Source of the DNA: Nitrospirota bacterium
GTDB taxonomy: Bacteria > Nitrospirota > Nitrospiria > Nitrospirales > Nitrospiraceae
Length of the DNA: 43,204 bases
Assembly (NCBI GenBank): GCA_005887945.1
Contig: VBOL01000047.1
Coordinates: 1 to 43,204, forward strand
Direction of reading: 5' to 3'
The position numbers and the translations under genes are program-made. Below the pieces are notes generated by a model, which was not told where the DNA came from, ran no database searches, and saw only the letters and a list, made by a program, of their open reading frames with translations. Positions 29,551 to 39,361 of the stretch are shown in pieces; positions within the stretch are counted from its first letter, which is position 1, and the number at the start of each line of letters is the position of its first letter.

Positions 29551-30552
29551 CTAGAGCGGCCCTTCTCCCTTAAGATACCTGCGAAAGCGGCCCATCAAGT
29601 CGGCACCGAGTGTCCCACCTTCCGGTTTCTTCACGTCCGGATCGGCAAAATGCCCACGAATTTCCCGGAGGCGTTTTTTCGCCTGCTCATTCCCCTGCAG
29701 CCGCTTTGTCTTCTCCAGCGCCGTATCGAACGCTTCAAATGTCAGCTCGTTGTACCCGAAAGAGCGAATCCGTTTGACGGCTTTCATCATGGCCTGATTC
29801 CGGAAAGTCGTCAGGTGTTCAGAATCGATCTCTTTGAGCCCAAGCTTCCGCGACCTGCGCTCGGCGGCCTTACGGATTCCGCTACGCACGAAATCCGGAG
29901 ACGTCTGCAGCCGCTTCCACGCCTCATCGGTCCAAGCGACTCGCTCCTGGGGTGCGTCCCACAATTGAAGCAGCATCGACTCGTCGATCCGCGTCACGCC
30001 TTTCTCTCTCGCCAAGTCTTCGGTGTCCCGCCTCAACATGTCGGTGACGAATTCGACGGCGATCGGCGGCGAGTGTTTCAATTTCTCGTGAAGTTTGGCC
30101 AACGCCCCCTCGCTCCACTCCAACGGAGGAACCGAGGCCTCACGGAGGTCGCCCAGTGCTTCCACCTTTTCGAAGAGTTCGACATTCACCTCTAGATGGC
30201 CCCGTTCCCTGGCGATCTCTTCGGCAATTTGCCTGGTCATGCCGCGCATGAATTCCGGAACAGTATTCAGCCGTTCCTTGGCGGCAGCAGTCCAGGGGAG
30301 ATGGCCTTGCTCCATTTGTTCCGCCGCGTCCGCCATGCTGGATTCGCCGCCCATACGGCCCATCATTTGGTTCTTGAACTGATCGAGAATCTCCTCCGTA
30401 ATCTCCGCATAGCCAAGCTCTCGGGCCTTTTTTTCAGCCAGACGACGAACCATTCCGCGCAAGAATAGCGGTGCCCGCTCTAGACGCTTGGAGGCCTCGT
30501 CCGTCCAACGGACATCTATCCCGACCGCATCGTGGGAGTCTGATACGTTCAT
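29551..30552 (-). CDS. Protein with tandem PCP_red-like (protochlorophyllide reductase 57 kDa-type) domains
   Basis: Repeated pattern: VRWTDEASKRLERAPLFLRGMVRRLAEKKARELGYAEITEE; LPWTAAAKERLNTVPEFMRGMTRQIAEEIARERGHLEV; LEWSEGALAKLHEKLKHSPPIAVEFVTDMLRRDTEDLAREKGVTRI; VAWTDEAWKRLQTSPDFVRSGIRKAAERRSRKLGLKEI. Confidence 0.82.
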   Translation of the reverse strand: MNVSDSHDAVGIDVRWTDEASKRLERAPLFLRGMVRRLAEKKARELGYAEITEEILDQFKNQMMGRMGGESSMADAAEQMEQGHLPWTAAAKERLNTVPEFMRGMTRQIAEEIARERGHLEVNVELFEKVEALGDLREASVPPLEWSEGALAKLHEKLKHSPPIAVEFVTDMLRRDTEDLAREKGVTRIDESMLLQLWDAPQERVAWTDEAWKRLQTSPDFVRSGIRKAAERRSRKLGLKEIDSEHLTTFRNQAMMKAVKRIRSFGYNELTFEAFDTALEKTKRLQGNEQAKKRLREIRGHFADPDVKKPEGGTLGADLMGRFRRYLKGEGPL

Positions 30553-30565
30553 GATACGCGTCCTG

Positions 30566-30847
30566 TTATGACTGGTTCAGGAGTTCCTTCAATTCCTTGC
30601 CGGCTTTGAAAAACGGGACCTTCTTGGCAGGGACCGCCACGGTCGCGCCGGTCTTGGGGTTCCGCCCTTCTTTCATCCGACGCGCCCGCAGCCGAAAACT
30701 GCCGAACCCTCGAATCTCAGTCTTATCGCCGTTCTTCAATGAATCACGCACACAGTCGAAAATCGTATTGACGACGACTTCCGCCTGCCGCTTCGTCAAG
30801 GTCGTGATTTGTTCAGATACGCGCTCGATGATTTGGGCCTTCGTCAT
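30566..30847 (-). CDS. HU/IHF family DNA-binding protein
   Basis: MTKAQIIERVSEQITTLTKRQAEVVVNTIFDCVRDSLKNGDKTEIRGFGSFRLRARRMKEGRNPKTGATVAVPAKKVPFFKAGKELKELL. Confidence 0.96.
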   Translation of the reverse strand: MTKAQIIERVSEQITTLTKRQAEVVVNTIFDCVRDSLKNGDKTEIRGFGSFRLRARRMKEGRNPKTGATVAVPAKKVPFFKAGKELKELLNQS

Positions 30848-30900
30848 ATTGGACTCCCCTTTCGTGGTGATGAATCGAACTGCGCGTTGATCCGACCGCG

Positions 30901-31797
30901 CTAGAACGCCATAAGATACTTGAGACTAACCCCGGAGTAAAAGTCCAACTTGGGGAAGAGTACCGACAATCGCGATTCGATCAACTCTCTGATCGAAAAT
31001 CGCCGGCGCGGCTCAATGACTTTCGGCTGACCCTCGATGCCGGCCACATCCGCCGCAAGCTGGATTGCAGCTTCGAGATCACCGAGTTCGTCCACAAGCT
31101 TTGAAGCTTTGGCCTGACGGCCCGTAAAGATTCGACCGTCCGCCATGGCCTGCACAGCCACCAAGTCGAGTCCACGCCCCTCCGCCACCGCCTCAATAAA
31201 CTGTTTATGGACATCGTCCATGACGGATTGGAGCAACTCGTGTTCTTCATCACTCATCTTCCGGAGCGGCGATCCCACATCCTTGAATCGTCCACTTTTG
31301 ATCACGACACCTTCGACCCCAATCTTCTTGAGCAGCCCTTCGACATTAGCCATCTCCATGATGACCCCGATGCTCCCCGTCAACGTCCCTGAATTGGCCA
31401 TGATTCGATCGGCCGCAACCGCAATATAGTATCCTCCTGATGCTGCCACCGTGCCCATTGAGGCAATCACCGCCTTGTTACTCTTGTTACGAACCCGCTG
31501 GACCGCATCATGTATTTCTTGCGACGGCACAACCCCGCCGCCGGGGCTGTCGATTCGCAATACGATCGCTTTAATGGAGGGGTTGTCGGCAAAACGCTTC
31601 AACTCGCCGATTGTGGATTGCGCATCCAGAATGACGCCTTCGATACGAATCAATCCAACCCGGTCCTCCATCGAAATGTCGAGATCGGGAAAGAACAGGT
31701 TCATCAGAAAGAGCAGGCCCAGCCCGATGACGAGCGCCCAGAGCACTCTGCGCAATATCCTTCGCTTGGCCGGTCTTTCTGCTGTTTCGTCACTCAT
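30901..31797 (-). CDS. sppA: Signal peptide peptidase SppA
   Basis: AIVLRIDSPGGGVVPSQEIHDAV; VIASMGTVAASGGYYIAVAADRIMANSGTLTGSIGVI (catalytic Ser). Confidence 0.93.
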   Translation of the reverse strand: MSDETAERPAKRRILRRVLWALVIGLGLLFLMNLFFPDLDISMEDRVGLIRIEGVILDAQSTIGELKRFADNPSIKAIVLRIDSPGGGVVPSQEIHDAVQRVRNKSNKAVIASMGTVAASGGYYIAVAADRIMANSGTLTGSIGVIMEMANVEGLLKKIGVEGVVIKSGRFKDVGSPLRKMSDEEHELLQSVMDDVHKQFIEAVAEGRGLDLVAVQAMADGRIFTGRQAKASKLVDELGDLEAAIQLAADVAGIEGQPKVIEPRRRFSIRELIESRLSVLFPKLDFYSGVSLKYLMAF

Positions 31798-31867
31798 GGA
31801 TGTGCTCGCTCACAACGCCGGGGCACGAACGAGCCCCCGGCTTACACTGAGGCCCGGTGCATCGGAC

Positions 31868-33536
31868 CTACATATCATCCTCGGCGGGGCCTCGCTTCCG
31901 GTTCTGCTTCGCCGCACGACCCAAGCTTTGGTCCAACGATCCTTGCGTGGCATGATATTCATCGACCTTTCGGCGATCGGAATCCATTTGATGATCGCGC
32001 AGGCTGAGCGCGATCTTCCGTTCATCACGATCGACCTTGATGATCTTGGCCGTCACTTCGTCCTGCAGCTTGAATTTCTCTTCGAGCTTGGCCTGCGGGT
32101 CGAGACCAGCCTCACTGATGTGAATCAACCCTTCGACTCCCCCGTCCAATTCGACGAAGATGCCGAAGTCGGCGACCTTACTGACCTTCCCAACCGCCAC
32201 ATCCCCGACAGCATACCGGTTCGGAATCTCGTCGTCCCATGGATCGTTCCTGAGCTGCTTATACCCAAGCGACAGCCGCTCCTTTTCCTTGTCGATCCGC
32301 AAGACCACGGCCTCCACCTTCTGCCCCTTCTTGAAGAGTTCAGAGGGATGCTTGATATGTTTCGTCCAAGACATGTCGGAAATGTGGATCAATCCATCGA
32401 TGCCCTCTTCGAGTCCGACAAACGCGCCAAAGTCAGTGAGACTCTTCACCTTCCCTTCAATGCGCGTGCCGATGGCGTACGTCCCTTCCACCATGTCCCA
32501 GGGGTTCGGCGCAGTCTGCTTCATGCCCAGCGAAATCTTCCTGCTGGCTGGATCCACGTTCAGCACCGCCGCTTCAACCTGATCCCCGATGGACACAACG
32601 CGTGACGGATGGCGCACCTCGTGTGTCCATGACATCACAGAGACATGCACCAGTCCCTCGACGCCGGGCTCGAGCTCGATGAACGCCCCGTAGTCGGTCA
32701 GACTCACGACACGACCTCGGACGCGGGTCCCGATCGCGTACTTACTGGCCACGCCGGTCCAGGGATCGGCGCTCTTCTGTTTCAAGCCGAGTGAAATGCG
32801 CCCGGTCTCTCGATCGTACTTGAGGACCGACACGGCCCCAGGACATGTCCGTGATGTGGAGAAGCCCGTCGATGCCACCGAGATCGATGAACGCCCCGTA
32901 ATCCGTGATGTTCTTCACCACGCCGTGAATCAGTTGCCCTTCCTTCAACGTGGAGAGGGTCGTCTTCCGTTTCGAATCCCTTGTCTCTTCCAAGAGCACG
33001 CGCCTGGACACGACAACGTTGCCGCGTCGATGATTGATCTTGATGATCTTGAGCGGGAACGTGCGCCCGACTAACCCATCAAGATCCCGCACTGGATGAA
33101 GGTCGATCTGCGAGCCCGGCAGAAACGCCTTCACACCAATATCCACCATCATCCCGCCTTTGATCCGCGCCACGATCTTGCCGTCGATGCTTTTACCGTC
33201 ATTGAAGAGCTTTTCCAGCTCCTCCCAAATCTTCATCTTGTCGGCTTTTTCTTTGGAGAGAACCAGATTGCCGTCGGCGTCTTCACACTCCTCGATATAG
33301 ACTTGAAGCCGATCGCCCACCTTGATGTTCTGAAGCTCCTCGGTGGAGAACTGATCGTTCGGGATCATGCCTTCGGACTTGTAGCCGATGTCCACGACCA
33401 CCTTGTCTTTGGTCACAGCGACAACGCGGCCCTCCGTAATGGTGCCCTCTTCGAGGTTTTTGAATGTCTCCTCGTACAGGGCCGCTAAGGCCGCTCGGTC
33501 TAATTGCTGGTCACTTGATGGCGAAACCGTACTCAT
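31868..33536 (-). pseudogene. rpsA: 30S ribosomal protein S1, apparently disrupted by an out-of-frame internal deletion near 32830
   Basis: ORF 32742..33536 covers the N-terminal S1 repeats up to GGIDGLLHITDMSWGRVG; the continuation VSVLKYDRETGRISLGLKQKSADPWTGV...LRDHQMDSDRRKVDEYHA is in ORF 31868..32878. Confidence 0.88.
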
Positions 33537-33592
33537 GGTGTGAATCCTACTCTTCCGACAAGAGTCGGGTGCTGATGGTTATACACCGACAT

Positions 33593-34249
33593 TCACTCAG
33601 CCTTGCGAATACCGGCACTGGACTGCTGGGTCGGAGACTCCACGGCACCTAAGGAGGCGATGCGATCGATCACGGTACGACTCACCTCCTGATAAAACTG
33701 CTTGGCCTCTCCGTCCTCCCCACTCCGGGGACACGTGAGGGAATCCCCATAGAGAACGGACACGGGACGGAAGCGCGGCCACATGGTTCCAGACGGCAGC
33801 ACGTCGTACGTGCCCTTGAGATAGGCCGGAACCACAGGACATCCGGTTTGCGCCACAATCACACCAATCCCGGGTTTGGGGGATTGTAACCGGCCATCCA
33901 AGCTGCGACTGCCCTCCGGAAAGATCACCACGACCTTTCCTTCCTTGATCAGAGTGACTGCCTTACCAAATGCGTCACGGTCCAACCTACCGGTCCGCAG
34001 GGGGATCCATCCCAACCATTGACAGATCGCCTTAAGGCCTGGAACCGGAAAGAGATCGTTACGCCCCAAGAACCAAGCCCGCCGCCGCATCCCACAACCC
34101 AGGAGGGGAATATCCAGGTAACTGGCATGGTTCGCCGCAACGATGAACCCACCGGTCCGGGGAACTGCGCCAACGACTCGATAGTGAAAACAGAGCCGGC
34201 CGATGGTCCGGACAAGAATCCACAGGATCCCATAGAGAACCGAACTCAC
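33593..34249 (-). CDS. plsC: 1-acyl-sn-glycerol-3-phosphate acyltransferase
   Basis: FIVAANHASYLDIPLLG (NHxxxxD) and VVIFPEGSRSLDGRLQSPKPGIGVIVAQTGCPVVPAYLKGTYD. Confidence 0.92.
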   Translation of the reverse strand: MSSVLYGILWILVRTIGRLCFHYRVVGAVPRTGGFIVAANHASYLDIPLLGCGMRRRAWFLGRNDLFPVPGLKAICQWLGWIPLRTGRLDRDAFGKAVTLIKEGKVVVIFPEGSRSLDGRLQSPKPGIGVIVAQTGCPVVPAYLKGTYDVLPSGTMWPRFRPVSVLYGDSLTCPRSGEDGEAKQFYQEVSRTVIDRIASLGAVESPTQQSSAGIRKAE

Positions 34250-34968
34250 AACCTGGCCGCAATCACAACCATCATCTGACCCACCACCTCCGAGACGGAC
34301 ATCGTCGAGGTGTCAATGAACCGGGCATCCTCAGCGGGAACCAGGGGGGCGATCAAACGGGAACGATCTCGTGTATCACGTCCCGCGAGGTCGGCTGTCG
34401 TCTCTTCAAGTGCCCTGGAATGTCCCGCCGCAACGAGTTCACGATGTCGGCGTTGCGCTCTGACAGTTGGATCCGCTTCGAGAAAAAATTTCACGTCTGC
34501 CGAAGGGAACACGTTCGTCCCCATATCCCTCCCTTCAGCCACCACCGCTCCACCTTGTCCCATTTGTCGTTGGATGGGCAACAACCAGGCCCGAACCACG
34601 GGAATTGCCGAGACCACTGATGCCGCGGCCGACACCGCAGGTGTTCGGAGATCGTCGCTCACGTCTTTGCCATTGACCAACACCGTCGCGGCCCCGTGAT
34701 GGAACTGCATCTTGAGGGAGAGGGTGGGCAAAAGAGCGGCGACCGCCTCGGCATCCGCCGGATCCCGGCCAGATTCAATTACGGCCCAGGCCATCGCACG
34801 ATAGAGGGCTCCCGTGTCAAGATACAGATAGCCCAATCGCGAGGCCAACAACCGGGCCACTGTACTCTTGCCGACACCAGCTGGACCATCGATCGTAACA
34901 ACCAGCCGACTCGCTTGCTTTTCCTCCGGAACACATCCCACGTCGCCGCTCCGTATTATAGCCGTCAC
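34246..34968 (-). CDS. cmk: Cytidylate kinase
   Basis: VVTIDGPAGVGKSTVARLLASRLGYLYLDTGALYRAMAWAV; AEGRDMGTNVFPSADVKFFLEA. Confidence 0.96.
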   Translation of the reverse strand: MTAIIRSGDVGCVPEEKQASRLVVTIDGPAGVGKSTVARLLASRLGYLYLDTGALYRAMAWAVIESGRDPADAEAVAALLPTLSLKMQFHHGAATVLVNGKDVSDDLRTPAVSAAASVVSAIPVVRAWLLPIQRQMGQGGAVVAEGRDMGTNVFPSADVKFFLEADPTVRAQRRHRELVAAGHSRALEETTADLAGRDTRDRSRLIAPLVPAEDARFIDTSTMSVSEVVGQMMVVIAARL

Positions 34969-36281
34969 CGGCGTTCAGTCAATAATTCCAATAGTGTGTG
35001 ATGAAACGCTGGAAATGATGTCTCGATGCAAGCCGCCTCGTCAATCAGGGTTGGCGCCGAAGCGGTCAAGCCTGCAATGGCCAATGACATCGCCACCCGG
35101 TGATCTCCATGGCTGCGGCCACGTGCAGCCTGCAATCGACCGTTATCTTCTGTTGTGCCAAGTCCTCGCACAACCATCCCGTCGTGTTTTTCTGTGATCT
35201 GCGCCCCCATCGCGCGCAGCTCTGCCGACACCGTCGCAATTCGATCGCTCTCTTTGACCCGCAATTCTCCGGAGATGATGGTCTCACCCTGTGAGACTGC
35301 AGCCGCGACACACAGGATGGGGAATTCATCGATCGTCTGTGGGATCAACTCCGGCCCGATCGCTACCCCACGCAGCCGTGCCGACTTCACCCGGATGTCC
35401 GCAACCGGCTCTCCTGCCTCCTCACGCCGATTGAGCAATTGAACATCCGCGCCCATTCTCGTCATCACGTCCAACAAACCTGTTCTTGTAGGATTGATCC
35501 CCACCTGTTGAATCGTCACATCCGAGCCAGGAACAACCGTCGCGCCCACGATGAAGATCGCGGCGGCAGAGAAGTCACCCGGCACGACCAATCGTGGCGC
35601 CGCATTCCACCCAACCGACGGTCGTCCGTCGATCAGCAAGGTGGGCCCTTCTCGTCGAAGCGCAATACCCAGAAACTGGAACAACCGTTCTGTATGGTCC
35701 CGTGAAAGACGCGGCTCTGTGATGCGAGTCGTCCCTTCGGCAAACAAGGCTGCGAGCAACACTGCCGACTTGATCTGCGCGCTCGCCACCGGCGAGGCGT
35801 AGGTGATCGCGCGGAGACGACTACCCATCACGGCTAAGGGCGCAAGTTCACCGCCCTTGCGTCCAGCGATGGTGGCCCCCATTTCCCGCAACGGCTTGAC
35901 GATCCGCCCCATTGGACGGCGACGAATCGATTCGTCGCCGGTCAGTACCGTAAAAAAGTCCTGTCCCGCCAGCAGGCCGGTCAGGAGACGAATGCCCGTT
36001 CCTGAATTTCCGCAATCGATCGGCCCGCTCGGCTCGGTCAGCCCCCAGAGTCCCTTGCCATACACACGTAGTTCCTCGACCGATTCATCGATGCGCACGC
36101 CGAGATTCTGGAACGCGCGCATCGTATTGAGACAATCTTCGCCTCGACAATAGCGCGCAACCGTGCTGACCCCGTTCGCCAAGGCTGTCAGGATGATGGC
36201 GCGATGAGTGATCGACTTATCGCCCGGGACGGAAATCGTTCCCCGTAAAGGTCGGCCTGGTATGATAGTTAAAGACGCCAT
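34965..36281 (-). CDS. aroA: 3-phosphoshikimate 1-carboxyvinyltransferase (EPSP synthase)
   Basis: PGRPLRGTISVPGDKSITHRAIILTALANG; DCGNSGTGIRLLTGLLAG; SHGDHRVAMSLAIAGL. Confidence 0.96.
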   Translation of the reverse strand: MASLTIIPGRPLRGTISVPGDKSITHRAIILTALANGVSTVARYCRGEDCLNTMRAFQNLGVRIDESVEELRVYGKGLWGLTEPSGPIDCGNSGTGIRLLTGLLAGQDFFTVLTGDESIRRRPMGRIVKPLREMGATIAGRKGGELAPLAVMGSRLRAITYASPVASAQIKSAVLLAALFAEGTTRITEPRLSRDHTERLFQFLGIALRREGPTLLIDGRPSVGWNAAPRLVVPGDFSAAAIFIVGATVVPGSDVTIQQVGINPTRTGLLDVMTRMGADVQLLNRREEAGEPVADIRVKSARLRGVAIGPELIPQTIDEFPILCVAAAVSQGETIISGELRVKESDRIATVSAELRAMGAQITEKHDGMVVRGLGTTEDNGRLQAARGRSHGDHRVAMSLAIAGLTASAPTLIDEAACIETSFPAFHHTLLELLTERR

Positions 36282-36288
36282 ATGTGTG

Positions 36289-37182
36289 CTATGCGGACAC
36301 CGCGAGTCGCGTAGAGAGTTTCTCTCGTTCCTGCCTTGCTCGTTCGAGTGCCTTCTCGATGCCTGCGGCATCGCCCACTCGAATGAGCTGCTTCAACTGG
36401 CTCAGCGAGCGCTCATAGGCCTCAATGAACGTGACCACATTGTCGCGGTTCCAGAGGAAAATATCGCGCCACGTTTCAGGGGAACTAGCGGCAATCCTGG
36501 TCGTATCCCGCAACCCGCCACCCGAGTGGCTTACCAGATCGAGGGAAGGAATTTGTTGATCGCGAATCTCAGCCAGGGCATTGATCAATGCAAAGGCCGC
36601 CACATGAGGCAAATGGCTCACCGCCCCAAGAATCTTGTCATGCAGATGGGCATCCATCGTGAGAACCACCGAGCCGGTTTCCTGCCACATCGTTCGAACC
36701 TGCTCAAGCGCCTGCGGATCCGTCGTTTTCGTCGGAGTGATGATGCAGCGCGCCCCCATAAAGAGCTGATCCGATCCGGCAGCCACGCCCGTCTTTTCCT
36801 TGCCGGCAATGGGATGGGCTCCGACAAAATGGACACCGGCCGGCATGGCTCGTTCAGCCTGTTCCACCAGCAGAGCCTTCACGCTTCCGACATCGGTCAC
36901 AATCGCGCCTTTTTTCAAGTAGGACGCCCACTCCGTCAGATGCCGGTCATACGTGCCGACCGGCGTGGCCAACACGACCAGGTCGGCATCCCTCACTCCG
37001 TCTTTGGGGTCGACGACGTAGCAGTCGATCGCGCCCAGCTCGACTGCAGTTTTCAAGTTTTCGACACGCCTCCCAACCCCGATGACCCTTGCCGCCAACC
37101 CCTTTCGGCGAAGAATCATGCCGAGCGATCCGCCGATCAGCCCGACTCCGATAATCGTGACCTGGGTGAAAAGCAGCGCCAT
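36289..37182 (-). CDS. tyrA: Prephenate dehydrogenase
   Basis: VTIIGVGLIGGSLGMILRRKGLAARVIGVGR; VHFVGAHPIAGKEKTG; DLVSHSGGGLRDTTRIAASSPETW. Confidence 0.94.
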   Translation of the reverse strand: MALLFTQVTIIGVGLIGGSLGMILRRKGLAARVIGVGRRVENLKTAVELGAIDCYVVDPKDGVRDADLVVLATPVGTYDRHLTEWASYLKKGAIVTDVGSVKALLVEQAERAMPAGVHFVGAHPIAGKEKTGVAAGSDQLFMGARCIITPTKTTDPQALEQVRTMWQETGSVVLTMDAHLHDKILGAVSHLPHVAAFALINALAEIRDQQIPSLDLVSHSGGGLRDTTRIAASSPETWRDIFLWNRDNVVTFIEAYERSLSQLKQLIRVGDAAGIEKALERARQEREKLSTRLAVSA

Positions 37183-37242
37183 TCTTCAAACTGGACAGAG
37201 GCCGAGCCTCAATCCTGAGTCCTTCAAACACGGTCCCTCTGA

Positions 37243-38256
37243 TTACAGCTCCCGACCGACCGCCACCGCGATCTTTCGCATGTCCTGCATCAGTTCCTTG
37301 AACTTGCTCGGCTTAATGGATTCTTCACCGTCACACAATGCACATTCCGGGTTCGAATGGACTTCGATCAGAATGCCATCCGCCCCCGCAGCCACTGCAG
37401 CTTTCGACATCGGCGCCACCAGATTCCACTTGCCGGTGGCATGGCTGGGGTCGACAATGACGGGCAAATGTGAGAGCTCCTTCAGGGTCGGAACCGCAGC
37501 GAGATCGAGCGTATTGCGATATTGTGTCTCGAAGGTCCTGATCCCCCTCTCGCACAACATGACGTTCTGATTCCCGCGGGACATGATGTATTCTGCCGAC
37601 AGGAGGAATTCCTTGATCGTAGCCGAAAGTCCTCGCTTCAACAGCACCGGCTTGTCGTACGCCCCAACCTCCTTGAGGAGTTCAAAATTCTGCATGTTGC
37701 GGGCGCCAATCTGGATGATGTCGGCTTTTTCGAGAAACAATTCGATGTCGCGGGTATCTAGAATCTCGCTGACTACCGGCAACCCGGTTTGTTTCTTTGC
37801 CTCTACCAGGTAGTCTAATCCTTCACGCCCTAACCCCTGAAAGGAATAGGGCGAGGTGCGTGGCTTGTAGGCGCCTCCGCGCAAAATACTCGCTCCGGCC
37901 GCCTTGACCTCGTGGGCCATGCCGACTGTTATTTCGAGCCGCTCCACCGCGCAGGGTCCCGCCATGATGACCAGCTTGTTGCCGCCGATCTTCACGCCGC
38001 TCACATCGATAACCGTGCCTTCACGCTTAAACTCCCGGCTGACAAGCTTCCAGGGTGCGAGAATCGGCAACACACTTTCGACGCCTGGCAAGGCCGTGAG
38101 CGGTTGGTTATGCAGGATCCGATCGTCGCCGATGACTCCAATAATCGTCCGTTCCTGACCGGTCGAGAGTTGCGACTTTAGCCCCAGTTCGCGAAGCCGA
38201 TCGATAGTGTGGTCGACTTCCCGTTCGCTTGCCTCTGGTTTTAATACAATGATCAT
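37243..38256 (-). CDS. aroF: 3-deoxy-7-phosphoheptulonate synthase (DAHP synthase)
   Basis: IMAGPCAVE; ILRGGAYKPRTSPYSFQGLGREGLDYL; VIVDPSHATGKWNLV; N-terminal regulatory-type domain MIIVLKPEASEREVDHTIDRL. Confidence 0.94.
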   Translation of the reverse strand: MIIVLKPEASEREVDHTIDRLRELGLKSQLSTGQERTIIGVIGDDRILHNQPLTALPGVESVLPILAPWKLVSREFKREGTVIDVSGVKIGGNKLVIMAGPCAVERLEITVGMAHEVKAAGASILRGGAYKPRTSPYSFQGLGREGLDYLVEAKKQTGLPVVSEILDTRDIELFLEKADIIQIGARNMQNFELLKEVGAYDKPVLLKRGLSATIKEFLLSAEYIMSRGNQNVMLCERGIRTFETQYRNTLDLAAVPTLKELSHLPVIVDPSHATGKWNLVAPMSKAAVAAGADGILIEVHSNPECALCDGEESIKPSKFKELMQDMRKIAVAVGREL

Positions 38257-38274
38257 GTTGCCCTCACCATGCAC

Positions 38275-39357
38275 TCAATGCGGATGGATCACCCGCTTGA
38301 GCGTAGCCAAGAATTCCCTGTTTTCTTCTTCCAGGCCAATAGTCACTCGAACCATACGCCCCTCGATGTGACGAACGATGATGCCCTCCCTCAGCATTGC
38401 CTCAAACACCGCGCGACCGTCTCGTCCGACATCGACATAGAAAAAATTCGCTTCGCTCGGGATCGGCGCAAACCCGAGCGCGGTCAATCCCTTGACCATC
38501 TGCTCCATCCCGGCTGCATTCACCGCCCGGCTCCGCGCCACATGTTCGTCGTCGCCGAGGGCGGCGAGCGCGGCGCGCTGCGCCAGACTGTTGGCGTTGA
38601 AGGGAGGGCGGACTCGATTCAAGAAATTAGTGATCTCCGCTGTCGCCACACCGTATCCAATTCGCAATCCAGCGAGGCCATAGATTTTAGAAAACGTCCG
38701 CAGCACAATCACGTTCCGCCCCTGCTTTACATAGGTCAGGGAATCCGGAAACTGCTGGCTCCTGACGTACTCGTAATAGGCTTCGTCGAACACCACGACA
38801 ACATGCGCCGGCACGCGCGAGAGCAGAAGTTCGACCTCATCGGCTGACACCATCGTTCCGGTTGGATTATTGGGGTTACAGAGAAACAGGAGTCGTGTCC
38901 GATCGGTAATGGCATCCGCCATCGCCTGAAGATCGTGCCGCCACTGCTTCAACGGGACGATGATAGGCTTGCCGTGGGCTGCCGTAACCTCAATTTTGTA
39001 TATGACGAAGGTCTGATCGGCCATGACCGCTTCATCGCCTGAGGCCAAAAACGTACGGGCGAGCAGGCCCAAGATTTCATCCGATCCATTCCCGAGAATG
39101 ACCTGATCCTGGGTCACCTTCCAGCGATCCGCCAGGGCTTCGCGCAAGCGAAACGCGCCTCCATCAGGATAGCGATGCAGGGTCGCGGTTCCCTCGCTCA
39201 ACGCGGCGAGCGCCTTCGGGGAGGAGCCTAACGGATTCTCGTTGGACGCCAGTTTAATGGCGCGTGCAAGACCCAGTTCCCGTTGGAGTTCCTCAATCGG
39301 CTTCCCAGGAACATATGGACTCAGCGAGGCGATATCTGGATGGACCTTCAGTGGCAT
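38275..39357 (-). CDS. hisC: Histidinol-phosphate aminotransferase
   Basis: LASNENPLGSSPKALAAL; GNGSDEILGLLARTFL; CNPNNPTGTMVSADEVELLL; RTFSKIYGLAGLRIGYGV. Confidence 0.95.
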   Translation of the reverse strand: MPLKVHPDIASLSPYVPGKPIEELQRELGLARAIKLASNENPLGSSPKALAALSEGTATLHRYPDGGAFRLREALADRWKVTQDQVILGNGSDEILGLLARTFLASGDEAVMADQTFVIYKIEVTAAHGKPIIVPLKQWRHDLQAMADAITDRTRLLFLCNPNNPTGTMVSADEVELLLSRVPAHVVVVFDEAYYEYVRSQQFPDSLTYVKQGRNVIVLRTFSKIYGLAGLRIGYGVATAEITNFLNRVRPPFNANSLAQRAALAALGDDEHVARSRAVNAAGMEQMVKGLTALGFAPIPSEANFFYVDVGRDGRAVFEAMLREGIIVRHIEGRMVRVTIGLEEENREFLATLKRVIHPH

Positions 39358-39361
39358 GGCA

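Noticed and set aside
31451-32605. 384-aa plus-strand ORF
   Set aside because: Antisense shadow over sppA and rpsA.
36208-37218. 336-aa plus-strand ORF
   Set aside because: Antisense to tyrA, which has full family motifs.
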